This document shows, in pieces, positions 26,992-36,882 of a stretch of 64,000 bases of DNA. A program made the translations under genes and the position numbers. Below the pieces are notes generated by a model. It worked only from the letters and a program-made list of their open reading frames with translations, was not told the origin of the DNA and ran no database searches. Source of the stretch: Paraburkholderia sp. SOS3 (lineage in GTDB: Bacteria > Pseudomonadota > Gammaproteobacteria > Burkholderiales > Burkholderiaceae); the NCBI RefSeq assembly GCF_001922345.1, contig NZ_CP018811.1, forward strand, positions 3,224,001 to 3,288,000, read 5' to 3'. The number at the start of each line of letters is the position of its first letter. Position 1 is the stretch's first letter.

Positions 26992-27690
26992 TCAAGCCAC
27001 GCCGACCAGCCGATACCCGACGCCGGTTTCGGTCAGGATATGCTCGGGCTGCGCCGGGTCGCGCTCGAGCTTCTGCCGCAGATGCGCCATATAAATGCGC
27101 AGATAGTGGTGGCTTTCGACGTGCGACGGCCCCCAGACGTCGCGCAGCAGCTGCCGGTGCGTGAGCACGCGGCCCGCATGGCGCACGAGCGTCGCGAGCA
27201 GCCGGTACTCGATAGGCGTCAGATGCACGAGTTCGCCGTCGCGCCACACCTGGCGCAGCGCGAGGTCGACCGTCACCGCGCCGAAATGCGCCTGCGGCGA
27301 GTCGCTCGCGCCCGCATGATTGCGCCGGCGCAGGTGCGCGCGAATCCGCGCGAGCAGTTCCGAGACGCCGAACGGCTTGGTCAGATAGTCGTCGGCGCCC
27401 GCGTCGAGCGCGGCCACCTTCTCGCTTTCCTGCGTGCGCGCGGACAGCACGATCACCGGCAGATCGCTCCATCCGCGCAGCTCGCGGATCACATCGAGGC
27501 CGTCGGTATCGGGCAGGCCGAGGTCGACGATCACGAGGTCGGGCTTGCGCGTCGCCGCTTCGACAAGCCCCTGCTTGCCGGTCTGCGCGTCGTGCACGAC
27601 GATGCCCTCGCCTTCCAGCGACGCGCGCACGAAGCGGCGAATCTGTTTTTCGTCTTCGATCAGTACGACCGTGATGCTCGGGTCACTCAT
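26992..27690 (-). CDS. kdpE: KdpE response regulator
   Basis: A 232-residue OmpR/PhoB-type regulator. The receiver domain (about 5-120) has phospho-acceptor Asp in VIVDLGLPDTDG (near 55), with the K of LTKPF near 105. A winged-helix DNA-binding domain follows (about 130-230). It activates kdpFABC on low K+ or osmotic stress after phosphorylation by KdpD. It overlaps the end of kdpD by 8 bases, so both are produced from one message. The convergent-side gap to the gdx promoter is about 60 bases. Confidence 0.97.
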   Translation of the reverse strand: MSDPSITVVLIEDEKQIRRFVRASLEGEGIVVHDAQTGKQGLVEAATRKPDLVIVDLGLPDTDGLDVIRELRGWSDLPVIVLSARTQESEKVAALDAGADDYLTKPFGVSELLARIRAHLRRRNHAGASDSPQAHFGAVTVDLALRQVWRDGELVHLTPIEYRLLATLVRHAGRVLTHRQLLRDVWGPSHVESHHYLRIYMAHLRQKLERDPAQPEHILTETGVGYRLVGVA

Positions 27691-30664
27691 GGCCAGGTTT
27701 CGCTAATGTTGTCGTTGCCGTCGAAGCGGGCGAGCGGTCGCCGCCCGGCGGCTCGCGGCCCGACGATTCGCCACGCGGCACGTCGCCGTCCTGCGCCGCG
27801 CGGCCGTCATCATGGGCGCCGCTTTCTTCTTCGGACTCGTCTTCGAGCGCCTCCGGCACCGGCGGCGGCGTCTCGACCGGCAGCGTGAACCAGAAGCGCG
27901 CGCCTTCGATATGCCCGTCCGGCGCAACCCGATTGGCCGCACCGATCTTCCCGTCATGCGCGTCGACGATCGCACGGCAGATCGCGAGCCCGAGGCCGAT
28001 GCCGGGCTTCGCCGACTCCTTCTCGCCGCGCGTGAATTTTTCGAAGATACGCGACTCCATGCCGGTCGGCAGGCCCGGCCCGGAATCGTCGATGGTGACG
28101 CGCACGAACGGCTTGCCGTCCTGCTCGATCTGCTGCGCGCCGATCACGAGCGGCGTATCGGCCGGCGTGTACTTCGCCGCGTTTTCGAAGAGATTCGCAA
28201 ACAGCCGCTCCATCAGCACCGCGTCGAGCTGCAGCAGCGGCAGATCGGCCGGCAGCCGGACCTGCACCGGATGCCGCTCGAGCACGCGCCGGCATGTGCG
28301 CAGCGCCGCGCCGACCGTCTCCTCGAGCAGCGACCATTGCCGGTTCAGTTGCAACCCGCCCGCCTGCAACCGCGCCATATCGAGCAGATTCGTCACGATG
28401 CCGGCCATGCGCATCGACTCTTCGTGGATCGCATCGACGAGGTCGTCGATCGCCTGCGCCTGCGCGTGCGTCGCTTCTTCGAGCGCGCCTTCGGATGTCG
28501 CCTGCGCGGCGGCGCCTTCGGCCGCATTCTGCGCGGCGCGCGCCTGCGCGAGCATCGACGAAAAGCCGACGATCGTCGTGAGCGGCGTGCGCAGATCGTG
28601 CGAGATCGCCGACAGCAGCGAGTTGCGCAGCCGCTCCGATTCCATGTTGACGAGCGCATCGCGCGCGATTTCAACGTAATGCACGCGCTCGAGCGCGAGC
28701 GCGATCTGCGCGCCGAAGGCCTCGAGCATGCGCTGCTGCTCGGGCACGTCGAGTTCGCGTTCGTCGTGCATCTTCACCGCGAGCACGCCGCGCGTGCGCA
28801 TCGGCGCTTTCAGCGGCAGATAGAGCGCGACCGCGGCCGGCAGCGTATCGGTGCCGTGTCCGGCCGGCTTCTGCTGGTCGTATACCCACTGGCCGACGTC
28901 GATATCGAGCGCCGCGCCGTCCAGCATGATCTGCTGATCCGGATCGTCGACCTTCTGGCGGACCTGATCCGCGCTGTCCGGCAGCAGGATCGCGACACGC
29001 GCGCGGAACACCTCGCTCACGTGGCGGCTGCCGATGCCGATGATCTGCTCGGTCGTCAGCGCCGCCGCGAGTTCGCGCGCCATCGCGTACATCGCGCCGG
29101 TGCGCTGTTCGCGCCGCTGCGCGACGCTCGCCTCGCGGCGCAGGCTCGACGTCAGATGGCTGATCACGAGCGACGTGAGCAGCATGCCGAAGAAAGTCAG
29201 CAGGTATTGCGTGTCGGTGACCGACAACGACATGCGCGGCGGCACGAAGAAAAAGTCGAACGCGGCGACGCTCAGAAACGACAGCACCACGCCTGGCCCG
29301 CGCCCGAGCCGGACCGCAGCGAAAATCACGCCGAGCAGGTACAGCATGACGAGGTTCGCGAGATCGATATGCCCGATCAGCAGGCTCGCGATACACGTGA
29401 TCGCCGCGCAGATCGCCGCGGCCCACGCATAGGCGCTGCGCGGCGAGCGCCGTTCGCGCGCGGTGCGCAGCGCGTCGCGCCATGCGCTCGCGTCGGCGTC
29501 CTGTCCGCCGTCGCGTGCGCTGCCGCGTTCGGTCATCGCGCGGATCAGCGTCAGGTCGAGATCGTCGGCGCGCTCGGCGAGGCGTTCGGCGAACGGCCGC
29601 TGCAGCCGGCGCCGCAAGCCGCTGCGCGACGTGCCGCCCGCCACGAGCTTCGATACATTGCGCACGCGCGCGTAGCCGACGAGCGTGCCGATCGCGTCGG
29701 CGCCCGCGAGCGTCGCGGTTTCCGCGCCGAGTTCGGCCGCGAGCCGCAGCGCATTGAGCGTGCGTTCGCGGCGTTCGTCGGAGAGGCGCTGCAGCTTCGG
29801 CGTTTCGACGTACACCGCGATCCAGTCGGCCTTCAGCGCAGCCGCGAGACGCGCGGCCGCGCGCACCAGCATCGGCGCCTCGGGTCCGGGTCCCACGCAG
29901 ACGAGCAGCCGCTCGCGCGCCTGCCAGATCGGCTGGATCGAGCGGTCGGCACGGTACTCGCGCATCTGCGCATCGACGCGATCGGCCGTGCGCCGCAGCG
30001 CCAACTCGCGCAGTGCGATCAGATTGCCCTTGCGAAAGAAGTTGCGCACCGCGCGCTCGGCCTGCTGCGGCAGATAGACCTTGCCGTCGCGCATCCGGTC
30101 GAGCAGTTCTTCGGCGGGCAGATCGACGAGCGTCACTTCGTCGGCGCGGTCGAACACGCGATCGGGCACGGTCTCCCAGACGCGAATGCCGGTAATCTGT
30201 CCGACCACGTCGTTGAGGCTTTCAAGGTGCTGGACATTGACCGTCGTATAGACGTCGATGCCCGCGTCGAGCAGCTCGTAGACGTCCTGCCAGCGCTTCG
30301 CATGCCGCGCGCCGGTCACGTTCGAATGCGCGAGTTCGTCGACGAGAATCAGTTGCGGCTTGCGTTCGAGCGCCGCGTCGAGATCGAATTCGGCGAGCTG
30401 CCGTCCGCGATACGCGATGCGCGCAAGCGGCAACACGTCGAGTCCGTCGAGCAGCGCGGCCGTTTCGGAGCGGCCGTGCGTTTCGGCGATGCCGACCACG
30501 ACATCGACGCCTTCTTCCCTGCGCCGCCGCGCGGCCTGCAACATCGCATAGGTCTTGCCAACACCGGCGGATGCGCCGAAGAATACCTTCAGCTTGCCGC
30601 GCTGGCGTCGTTCTTCTTCGCGCTGCAGTTTGCCGAGCAACTCGTCGGGATCAGGTCGGTTCAT
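27683..30664 (-). CDS. kdpD: KdpD sensor histidine kinase
   Basis: A 993-residue membrane kinase/phosphatase for KdpE. Domains in order: N-terminal KdpD domain with Walker A GASAGVGKT (about 29-37); USP domain (about 250-370); four close membrane spans (about 405-500); GAF-like region; DHp with SAISHDLRTPLTT (His near 665-700); and the HATPase (DSGPGLP, GLGLAICR). It is longer than the E. coli form (894). An Ala-rich insert of about 20 residues follows the H-box helix, and there is an acidic/Gly-rich tail of about 70 residues. kdpC lies 194 bases upstream with a strong hairpin between. Confidence 0.97.
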   Translation of the reverse strand: MNRPDPDELLGKLQREEERRQRGKLKVFFGASAGVGKTYAMLQAARRRREEGVDVVVGIAETHGRSETAALLDGLDVLPLARIAYRGRQLAEFDLDAALERKPQLILVDELAHSNVTGARHAKRWQDVYELLDAGIDVYTTVNVQHLESLNDVVGQITGIRVWETVPDRVFDRADEVTLVDLPAEELLDRMRDGKVYLPQQAERAVRNFFRKGNLIALRELALRRTADRVDAQMREYRADRSIQPIWQARERLLVCVGPGPEAPMLVRAAARLAAALKADWIAVYVETPKLQRLSDERRERTLNALRLAAELGAETATLAGADAIGTLVGYARVRNVSKLVAGGTSRSGLRRRLQRPFAERLAERADDLDLTLIRAMTERGSARDGGQDADASAWRDALRTARERRSPRSAYAWAAAICAAITCIASLLIGHIDLANLVMLYLLGVIFAAVRLGRGPGVVLSFLSVAAFDFFFVPPRMSLSVTDTQYLLTFFGMLLTSLVISHLTSSLRREASVAQRREQRTGAMYAMARELAAALTTEQIIGIGSRHVSEVFRARVAILLPDSADQVRQKVDDPDQQIMLDGAALDIDVGQWVYDQQKPAGHGTDTLPAAVALYLPLKAPMRTRGVLAVKMHDERELDVPEQQRMLEAFGAQIALALERVHYVEIARDALVNMESERLRNSLLSAISHDLRTPLTTIVGFSSMLAQARAAQNAAEGAAAQATSEGALEEATHAQAQAIDDLVDAIHEESMRMAGIVTNLLDMARLQAGGLQLNRQWSLLEETVGAALRTCRRVLERHPVQVRLPADLPLLQLDAVLMERLFANLFENAAKYTPADTPLVIGAQQIEQDGKPFVRVTIDDSGPGLPTGMESRIFEKFTRGEKESAKPGIGLGLAICRAIVDAHDGKIGAANRVAPDGHIEGARFWFTLPVETPPPVPEALEDESEEESGAHDDGRAAQDGDVPRGESSGREPPGGDRSPASTATTTLAKPGHE

Positions 30665-30807
30665 GCTTGAAGGGGCTCGTCAATCGGACAGTCGACGCCA
30701 CCATGCAAACGTCAATCGCTCATGGTGACACGCCGGGTGCAAAGCAGCAAACAGGCGCCACGCATACGCCAGGACGGAGCGAACCACGCTGCGCCACAAA
30801 GACGATC

Positions 30808-30835
30808 GGGGCGGCGCCCGCATGAGCGCCGCCCC
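30808..30835. terminator. Strong hairpin between kdpC and kdpD
   Basis: Perfect 10-bp stem GGGGCGGCGC / GCGCCGCCCC with an 8-base loop, 24 bases after the kdpC stop (minus strand), followed by GATCGTCTTTG with only a short T-stretch. It may partly terminate or stabilise the kdpFABC message so that kdpDE is made in lower amount. Confidence 0.6.
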
Positions 30836-30858
30836 GGGCCTCCCGGCAGTTGCGCGAG

Positions 30859-31437
30859 TCAGCCGTGCTGCATCGCGTCGAGCGCGAGATTGAGCTCGAG
30901 CACGTTTACGCGCGACTCGCCGAAGATGCCGAACTGGCGGCCCGACGTGTACCGCTCGACGAGCGCCTGTACGTCGGACGGCTGCAGATTGCGCGCTTTG
31001 GCGACCCGCGCGACCTGGTACGCGGCCGCGGCCGGCGTGATCTCGGGGTCGAGACCGCTGCCCGACGACGTCACGAGATCGACGGGCACGGGCTGCGACA
31101 TATCGGTGCCGGCGGCCTTCAACGCATCGAGGCGGCCCTTCACGTTATCGGTCAGCGACGAATTCAGCGGACCGAGGTTCGACGCGCTCGAACCGCTCGC
31201 GTTGTACGGGTTCGGGCTCGTGGCCGACAGGCGCCCCCAGAAATACTTCGGCGCATCGAACTGCTGGCCGATCAGCGCGGAGCCGACCACCTTGCCGTTC
31301 TGCCCGATCAGGCTGCCGTTCGCCTCGTGGTTGAAGACAGCCTGACCGATGCCGGTCATCACGGCGGGATACGCGAGACCGGTGATCGCAGCGAGCACGA
31401 CGAACAGCACGATCAGTGGACGAAACATGGATTTCAT
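30859..31437 (-). CDS. kdpC: K+-transporting ATPase subunit C
   Basis: A 192-residue subunit with one N-terminal membrane span (about 5-28) and a periplasmic domain. It assists ATP and K+ binding in the KdpFABC pump. The family blocks [18 protein letters not shown] and [12 protein letters not shown] are present. Length is typical. Start ATG 31437, 30 bases after kdpB. Confidence 0.97.
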   Translation of the reverse strand: MKSMFRPLIVLFVVLAAITGLAYPAVMTGIGQAVFNHEANGSLIGQNGKVVGSALIGQQFDAPKYFWGRLSATSPNPYNASGSSASNLGPLNSSLTDNVKGRLDALKAAGTDMSQPVPVDLVTSSGSGLDPEITPAAAAYQVARVAKARNLQPSDVQALVERYTSGRQFGIFGESRVNVLELNLALDAMQHG

Positions 31438-31467
31438 GATGGTTTCCTCAATTGAACATCGGGCGCA

Positions 31468-33552
31468 TCAGGCCCAGCCGCATGCGGCAATCACCATGTC
31501 GATCAGCTTGATGCACGGGAACGGCAGGATGATGCCGCCGAGGCCGTACACGAGCAGATTGCGGCGCAACAGCGAGGCGGCGCCGATCGGCCGGTACCTG
31601 ACGCCTTTCAGCGCGAGCGGAATCAGCATCACGATGATGATCGCGTTGAAAATCACCGCCGACAGAATGGCCGACGCCGGCGTGGTCAGATGCATGACGT
31701 CGAGCACACGCAGTTGCGGATACGTCGACGCGAATGCCGCCGGAATGATCGCGAAGTACTTCGCGACGTCGTTGGCGATCGAGAACGTGGTCAGCGAACC
31801 GCGCGTCATCAGCATCTGCTTGCCGATCTCGACGATCTCGATGAGCTTCGTCGGATTCGAATCGAGATCGACCATGTTGCCCGCTTCCTTCGCCGCCTGC
31901 GTCCCGGTGTTCATCGCGACCGCGACGTCGGCCTGCGCGAGCGCCGGTGCGTCGTTGGTGCCGTCGCCGGTCATCGCGACGAGGCGGCCTTCGGCCTGGT
32001 GCGCGCGGATCGTCGCGAGCTTCGCTTCCGGCGTCGCTTCCGCGAGGAAGTCGTCGACGCCCGCTTCGGCCGCGATCGCCGCGGCGGTCAGCCGGTTGTC
32101 GCCGGTCACCATCACGGTCTTGATGCCCATCTTGCGCAATTCGGCGAAACGCTCCTTGATGCCGCCCTTCACGACGTCCTTGAGCTCGATCACGCCGAGC
32201 ACGCGCGCCCCATGCGCGCCCTTCTCGGCCACCACGAGCGGCGTGCTGCCGCGCCGCGCGACTTCGGTGACGACGTGGTTCACTTCGGCCGGGAAACGGC
32301 CGCCGCGCGCTTCGACATAAGCCTTGACCGCATCGGAAGCGCCCTTGCGGATTTCGCGGTCCGCGAGGTCGACGCCGCTCATGCGCGTTTGCGCACTGAA
32401 TGCGATGAAAGTCGGATGCAGTGCCGCCATATCGCGCTGGCGGATATTGAAGCGTTGCTTCGCGAGCACGACGATGCTGCGGCCTTCCGGCGTTTCGTCG
32501 GCGAGCGATGCGAGCTGCGCGGCATCGGCGAACGCGTCTTCGGCGACACCGGGCGCCGGCACGAAAGCCGACGCCTGGCGGTTGCCGAGCGTGATCGTGC
32601 CGGTCTTGTCGAGCAGCAGCACGTCGACGTCGCCGGCCGCTTCGACCGCGCGGCCGGAGGTGGCGATCACGTTCGCCTGCATCATGCGGCTCATGCCGGC
32701 CACGCCGATCGCGGACAGCAAACCGCCGATCGTCGTCGGAATCAGGCAGACGAGCAGCGCGACGAGCACGGTGATCGTCACGACGTGGCCGGCCTTGACC
32801 GCTTCGACCGCGAACATCGAGAACGGCAGCAGCGTGGCCGTGGCAAGCAGCAGCACGATGCTCAACGCGACGAGCAGAATGGTCAGCGCGATTTCGTTCG
32901 GCGTTTTCTGACGCTTCGCGCCTTCGACCATCGCGATCATGCGGTCGAGGAACGCTTCGCCCGGATTCGCCGTGACGCGCACGACGATCCAGTCGGACAG
33001 CACGCGCGTGCCGCCCGTCACCGACGAGAAGTCGCCGCCCGATTCGCGGATCACCGGTGCGGATTCGCCGGTGATCGCCGATTCGTCGACCGACGCGACG
33101 CCCTCGATCACTTCGCCGTCGGCTGGAATCGTGTCGCCCGTTTCGACGAGCACGACGTCGCCCTTGCGCAGATCGGTTGCCGTCGTGATGCGGATCGGCG
33201 CCTTCGGATGCGGCTCGTTGAGCTTCTTGGCCATCACGTCTTTCTTCGCGCTGCGCAGCGACGCCGCCTGAGCCTTCGAACGGCCTTCGGCGAGCGCCTC
33301 CGCGAAGTTCGCGAAGAGCACCGTGAACCACAGCCACAGCGCGACGGCGAGAATGAAGCCGGCCGGCGCCTCGGCCTCGCCCGCGAGCGCAGCGATCCAC
33401 AGGATCGTGGTCAGGATGCTGCCGACGTACACGCAGAACATGACCGGATTGCGGAACTGCGTGCGCGGCGTCAGTTTCTTGAAGGAGTCCACGATCGCCG
33501 GGCGGATCAGCGCCGGGTCGAACATGGACCGGGTTGCGGAATGTTCAGTCAT
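31468..33552 (-). CDS. kdpB: K+-transporting P-type ATPase subunit B
   Basis: Catalytic subunit of the high-affinity K+ pump, a P1A-type ATPase. From ATG 33552 ([20 protein letters not shown] upstream) it has 694 residues; the longer in-frame reading lacks a site. Motifs: TGES in the actuator domain (near 168), phosphorylation motif DKTGT (near 317) and [11 protein letters not shown] near 530. Seven membrane spans. It works with KdpA (channel-like), KdpC and KdpF. Confidence 0.98.
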   Translation of the reverse strand: MTEHSATRSMFDPALIRPAIVDSFKKLTPRTQFRNPVMFCVYVGSILTTILWIAALAGEAEAPAGFILAVALWLWFTVLFANFAEALAEGRSKAQAASLRSAKKDVMAKKLNEPHPKAPIRITTATDLRKGDVVLVETGDTIPADGEVIEGVASVDESAITGESAPVIRESGGDFSSVTGGTRVLSDWIVVRVTANPGEAFLDRMIAMVEGAKRQKTPNEIALTILLVALSIVLLLATATLLPFSMFAVEAVKAGHVVTITVLVALLVCLIPTTIGGLLSAIGVAGMSRMMQANVIATSGRAVEAAGDVDVLLLDKTGTITLGNRQASAFVPAPGVAEDAFADAAQLASLADETPEGRSIVVLAKQRFNIRQRDMAALHPTFIAFSAQTRMSGVDLADREIRKGASDAVKAYVEARGGRFPAEVNHVVTEVARRGSTPLVVAEKGAHGARVLGVIELKDVVKGGIKERFAELRKMGIKTVMVTGDNRLTAAAIAAEAGVDDFLAEATPEAKLATIRAHQAEGRLVAMTGDGTNDAPALAQADVAVAMNTGTQAAKEAGNMVDLDSNPTKLIEIVEIGKQMLMTRGSLTTFSIANDVAKYFAIIPAAFASTYPQLRVLDVMHLTTPASAILSAVIFNAIIIVMLIPLALKGVRYRPIGAASLLRRNLLVYGLGGIILPFPCIKLIDMVIAACGWA

Positions 33553-33588
33553 TTCTTCCTCGAATAATTCTGTCTGCAAGCCCCGCCA

Positions 33589-35394
33589 TCAATGGCCGAG
33601 AACCATCATCAGCTGCTCGACGCCCGGACCGAGCGCGAGCGCCGGTACGTAGGTCAGCGCGCCGACCAGCAGCACAGTGCCGAGCAGCAGCGCGACGAAG
33701 AGCGAGCCGTGCGTCGGCAGCGTGCCGCCCGTGACGCCAAGGCGCTTCTTTTCCGCGAGCGAGCCGGCGATCGCGAGCACCGCGATCAGCGAGCCGAAGC
33801 GGCCGAACCACATGCAGATACCGAGCGCCACGTTGTAGAACGGCGTGCTCACCGTCAGGCCGCCGAAGGCACTGCCGTTGTTGTTCGCGGCCGAGCTGAA
33901 CGCGTAGAGGATCTCCGAGAAGCCGTGCGGGCCCGGGTTCAGGATGCCGGCCTTGCCCGCATCCGTGAGCACGCCGACCGACGCGCCGACCAGCACGAGC
34001 AACGGCGTCAGCAGGATCACGATCGACACCATCTTCATTTCGTACGCTTCGATCTTCTTGCCGACGTATTCGGGCGTGCGGCCGATCATCAGGCCTGCGA
34101 CGAACACCGCCAGCAGCGCGAACGCGAGCGCACCATAGAGACCGGAACCGACGCCGCCGAACACCACTTCGCCGAGCTGGATCAACAGCATCGGTACGAG
34201 GCCGCCCAGCGGCGTGAGCGAGTCGTGCGCGTTATTGACCGCGCCGCACGAAGCCGCCGTGGTCGCGACCGAGAAGATGCCCGACTGCGCGATGCCGAAG
34301 CGCGTTTCCTTGCCTTCCATGTTGCCGCCGGACTGCAGCGCGCTCGCGGTCTGATCGACGTGCAACGCGGTGAACGCCGGATTGCCGACCTGCTCGGAAC
34401 CGATCTCGACGGCCACGCATACGGCGAACGCGATCGTCATGAAGGCGAGCAGCGCGACGCCCTGGCGCTTATCGGCGACCATCCGGCCGAACACGAGACA
34501 CAGCGCCGCCGGAATCAGCAGCATCGAGATCATCTGGACGAAGTTCGCGAACGGTGTCGGGTTCTCGAACGGATGCGCGGAGTTCGCGTTGAAGAAACCG
34601 CCGCCGTTCGTGCCGAGCATCTTGATCGCTTCCTGCGAGGCGACCGGGCCCATCGCGATCGTCTGCTTCGCGACCGGCGTATCGACCATCACCGGATTGC
34701 CCTTCGCGTCCTTCACCGGGTTGCCTTGCGCGTCGACCTTCGGCGCCGGATACGTGGTGGTCTGCAGCGTAGGCACATCTTCGTAGGCCTTGAAGTTCTG
34801 GATCACGCCCTGGCTCATGAGGACCACGGCAACGACGACCGACATCGGGATCAGCACGTACAGCGTCACGCGCGTGATATCGACCCAGAAGTTGCCGATG
34901 GTTTTGGCCGAATGACGCGCGAAGCCGCGGATCAGCGCGATCACGACGACGATGCCGGTGGCCGCCGACAGGAAGTTCTGCACGGTGAAGCCAAGCATCT
35001 GCGTCAGATAGCTGACCGTCTGCTCGCCCGAGTAGTCCTGCCAGTTCGTGTTCGTGACGAAGCTGATCGCGGTATCGAATGCGCCGTCGGGCGTCATCGC
35101 GCCAAGCGCCTGCGGATTGCCCGGCAAGAAGCCTTGCACGCGCAGGATCAGATACAGGACCGCGAGGCCGAGCACGTTGAAGGCGAGCGTCACGATCGTG
35201 TATTGCTTCCAGCCCATCTCGGCCGACGCATCGACGCCCGCGATGCGATACAACAGCTTTTCGAGCGGGCCGAACCAGCGCACGACACGCGACGAGCCGT
35301 CCATGACGCGCGTGATGTAGCCCGCGACCGGCACCGATAGCGCGAGCAGGACGACGATATAGACCGTCACCTGCAAGACATTGTTGGCGTTCAT
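33589..35394 (-). CDS. kdpA: K+-transporting ATPase subunit A
   Basis: The 601-residue K+-binding and translocating subunit, related to the SKT channel superfamily with four selectivity-filter-like loops (e.g. TNTNWQDYSGE, GTNGGGFFNANSAHPFENPT in two parts). About ten membrane spans. Start ATG 35394 overlaps the kdpF stop in ATGA, so the two are translationally coupled. Length matches homologues. Confidence 0.98.
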   Translation of the reverse strand: MNANNVLQVTVYIVVLLALSVPVAGYITRVMDGSSRVVRWFGPLEKLLYRIAGVDASAEMGWKQYTIVTLAFNVLGLAVLYLILRVQGFLPGNPQALGAMTPDGAFDTAISFVTNTNWQDYSGEQTVSYLTQMLGFTVQNFLSAATGIVVVIALIRGFARHSAKTIGNFWVDITRVTLYVLIPMSVVVAVVLMSQGVIQNFKAYEDVPTLQTTTYPAPKVDAQGNPVKDAKGNPVMVDTPVAKQTIAMGPVASQEAIKMLGTNGGGFFNANSAHPFENPTPFANFVQMISMLLIPAALCLVFGRMVADKRQGVALLAFMTIAFAVCVAVEIGSEQVGNPAFTALHVDQTASALQSGGNMEGKETRFGIAQSGIFSVATTAASCGAVNNAHDSLTPLGGLVPMLLIQLGEVVFGGVGSGLYGALAFALLAVFVAGLMIGRTPEYVGKKIEAYEMKMVSIVILLTPLLVLVGASVGVLTDAGKAGILNPGPHGFSEILYAFSSAANNNGSAFGGLTVSTPFYNVALGICMWFGRFGSLIAVLAIAGSLAEKKRLGVTGGTLPTHGSLFVALLLGTVLLVGALTYVPALALGPGVEQLMMVLGH

Positions 35395-35483
35395 TCAATG
35401 TCCTCCGCGCGCAGCAGCGCATAAACCAGATAAACGAAGAGGAACGCCGTCGCGGCGCCCGATAGCCAGAGGATCCAGTTCAT
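35391..35483 (-). CDS. kdpF: K+-transporting ATPase subunit F (small membrane protein)
   Basis: A 30-residue one-span protein reading MNWILWLSGAATAFL, then FVYLVYALLRAEDIE. It matches KdpF, which stabilises the KdpABC complex. It begins in an ATGA overlap with the 37-residue ORF before it and ends in an ATGA overlap with kdpA, so three genes are chained by coupling. Confidence 0.93.
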   Translation of the reverse strand: MNWILWLSGAATAFLFVYLVYALLRAEDIE

Positions 35484-35593
35484 GAGCGCGCTCCCTGTCC
35501 CCGCCGGAATTGCATCAGCTTCGAGCAGCCGGCGACGAGCCCGAAGGTGAGCACCGTGATGACCACGAGGCCCCCGACATACAGCACATCCAT
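35480..35593 (-). CDS. 37-residue membrane ORF at head of the kdp operon
   Basis: ATG 35593 to a TGA at 35480 that overlaps the kdpF start as ATGA. The peptide reads MDVLYVGGLVVITVLTFGLV, then AGCSKLMQFRRGQGARS: one hydrophobic span of about 20 residues followed by a basic tail. GGGGAACATGAG upstream can serve as ribosome site. The tight coupling with kdpF and hydrophobic make-up argue for a real gene. Possibly a second KdpF-like stabiliser. I do not recognise a named family. Confidence 0.7.
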   Translation of the reverse strand: MDVLYVGGLVVITVLTFGLVAGCSKLMQFRRGQGARS

Positions 35594-35629
35594 CTCATGT
35601 TCCCCATTGTTGGCTATGGATGCGGAACG

Positions 35630-35683
35630 TTATGCCGATTCGGATAAAGGCCTGGTCAAAGATCGTTGGAGCGATATAAAAAT
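35630..35683 (-). promoter_or_regulatory. kdp promoter and KdpE-like box
   Basis: Minus strand: ATTTTTATAT (35674-35683), very like the core ATTTTTATAC of the E. coli KdpE site, lies about 15 bases upstream of a -35 TTGACC (35654-35659). A poor -10 (GCATAA, 35630-35635) follows at 18 bases, as expected of an activator-dependent promoter. Confidence 0.55.
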
Positions 35684-35694
35684 GGCGTAAACAA

Positions 35695-35726
35695 AAAGCC
35701 GTTCCACAGTGACATGGAACGGCTTT
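35695..35726 (-). terminator. Terminator of the quinone oxidoreductase gene
   Basis: A 12-bp stem AAAGCCGTTCCA / TGGAACGGCTTT with an 8-base loop. On the minus strand it is followed by TTTTTGTTT; on the plus strand there is only CTTTGAAAG. It insulates kdp from the upstream gene on the same strand. The interval 35727-35877 shows nothing else. Confidence 0.88.
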
Positions 35727-35877
35727 GAAAGTGACGCGACGAGCGCAGCGAAAGCCCCGGAGGCCCGCGGCACAAGGCTGTGCGAGGCGCAGCGGCAACG
35801 CGTACGCTCGGTAGGAAGTAAGGATCCGCTAAGGAACCTTTAACACGGCGCTACGCGCGTTGATCCGGTTTCTTCGA

Positions 35878-36852
35878 TCAGGGCACGAGGATCGTCGAGC
35901 CCGTCGTGCGACGCGCTTCGAGGTCTTCATGCGCCTTGGCGACATCGGCGAGCGCGTAGCGCTGGTTGACGCTCGTTTTCACCTTGCCCGATACGAGCAC
36001 GTCGAACAGTTCGGCCGACATCGCTTCGAGGTCGCTGCGCTTGCCGATATAGGAAAACAGCGTCGGCCGCGTGAAAAACAGCGAGCCGCGGCTTGCGAGT
36101 TCCTGTGAATCGATCGGCGGCAACGGGCCCGACGAACTGCCGAACGAGACGAACATGCCAAGCGGCGCGAGACAGTCGAGCGACGCGATAAACGTGTCCT
36201 TGCCGATCGAGTCGTAGACGACCGGCACGCCCGCGCCGTTCGTCAGCTCGCGCACGCGCTTCGTGAAATTTTCGCGCGTGTAGACGATCGGGTAATCGCA
36301 GCCGTGCGCCTTCGCGAGTTCCGCTTTTTCATCCGAGCCGACCGTGCCGATCACGGTCACGCCGAGCGCCTTCGCCCACTGGCAGACCAGCAGGCCGACG
36401 CCGCCCGCGGCCGCCTGGATCAGGATCGTATCGCCGGCCTTCACGCGATACGTGCGGCGCAGCAGGTATTGCGCGGTCAGACCTTGCAGCATGACCGACG
36501 CCGCTTCGTCATAGCCGATCGCATCGGGAATCTTCACGACCTTCGCGGCCGGCATCACGCGCTCCTGCGCATACGCGCCCGGCGGTCGCTCCGCGTACGC
36601 GACGCGGTCGCCCTCCTTGAACTGCGTGACGCCTTCGCCGAGCGCGACGACTTCGCCGGCAGCTTCCATCCCGAGCCCGCCGGGCAGCGGCAACGGATAC
36701 AGGCCGTTGCGAAAGTACACGTCGATGTAGTTGAGGCCGACCGCATGCTGCCTGATGCGGATTTCACCCGCACCGGGGTCGCCCACCTCGACGTCGACCC
36801 ACTTCATCACGTCGGGACCGCCCGTCTTGTCGAATCGTATCGCCTTGACCAT
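35878..36852 (-). CDS. Quinone oxidoreductase (zeta-crystallin-like MDR)
   Basis: A 324-residue zinc-free NADPH:quinone reductase of the Qor type. The substrate lobe starts MVKAIRFDKTGGPDV. A cofactor loop AAAGGVGLL near 150-158 follows, with a GSDEKAELAK stretch (178-187) that reads the 2'-phosphate region. The end ARRTTGSTILVP is characteristic of Qor. Start ATG 36852. It is followed by a strong terminator. mgsA lies 30 bases upstream in the same orientation and may share the message. Confidence 0.92.
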   Translation of the reverse strand: MVKAIRFDKTGGPDVMKWVDVEVGDPGAGEIRIRQHAVGLNYIDVYFRNGLYPLPLPGGLGMEAAGEVVALGEGVTQFKEGDRVAYAERPPGAYAQERVMPAAKVVKIPDAIGYDEAASVMLQGLTAQYLLRRTYRVKAGDTILIQAAAGGVGLLVCQWAKALGVTVIGTVGSDEKAELAKAHGCDYPIVYTRENFTKRVRELTNGAGVPVVYDSIGKDTFIASLDCLAPLGMFVSFGSSSGPLPPIDSQELASRGSLFFTRPTLFSYIGKRSDLEAMSAELFDVLVSGKVKTSVNQRYALADVAKAHEDLEARRTTGSTILVP

Positions 36853-36882
36853 CGTTGCCGTTCTCCAGTTCGTCCAGCTCGT

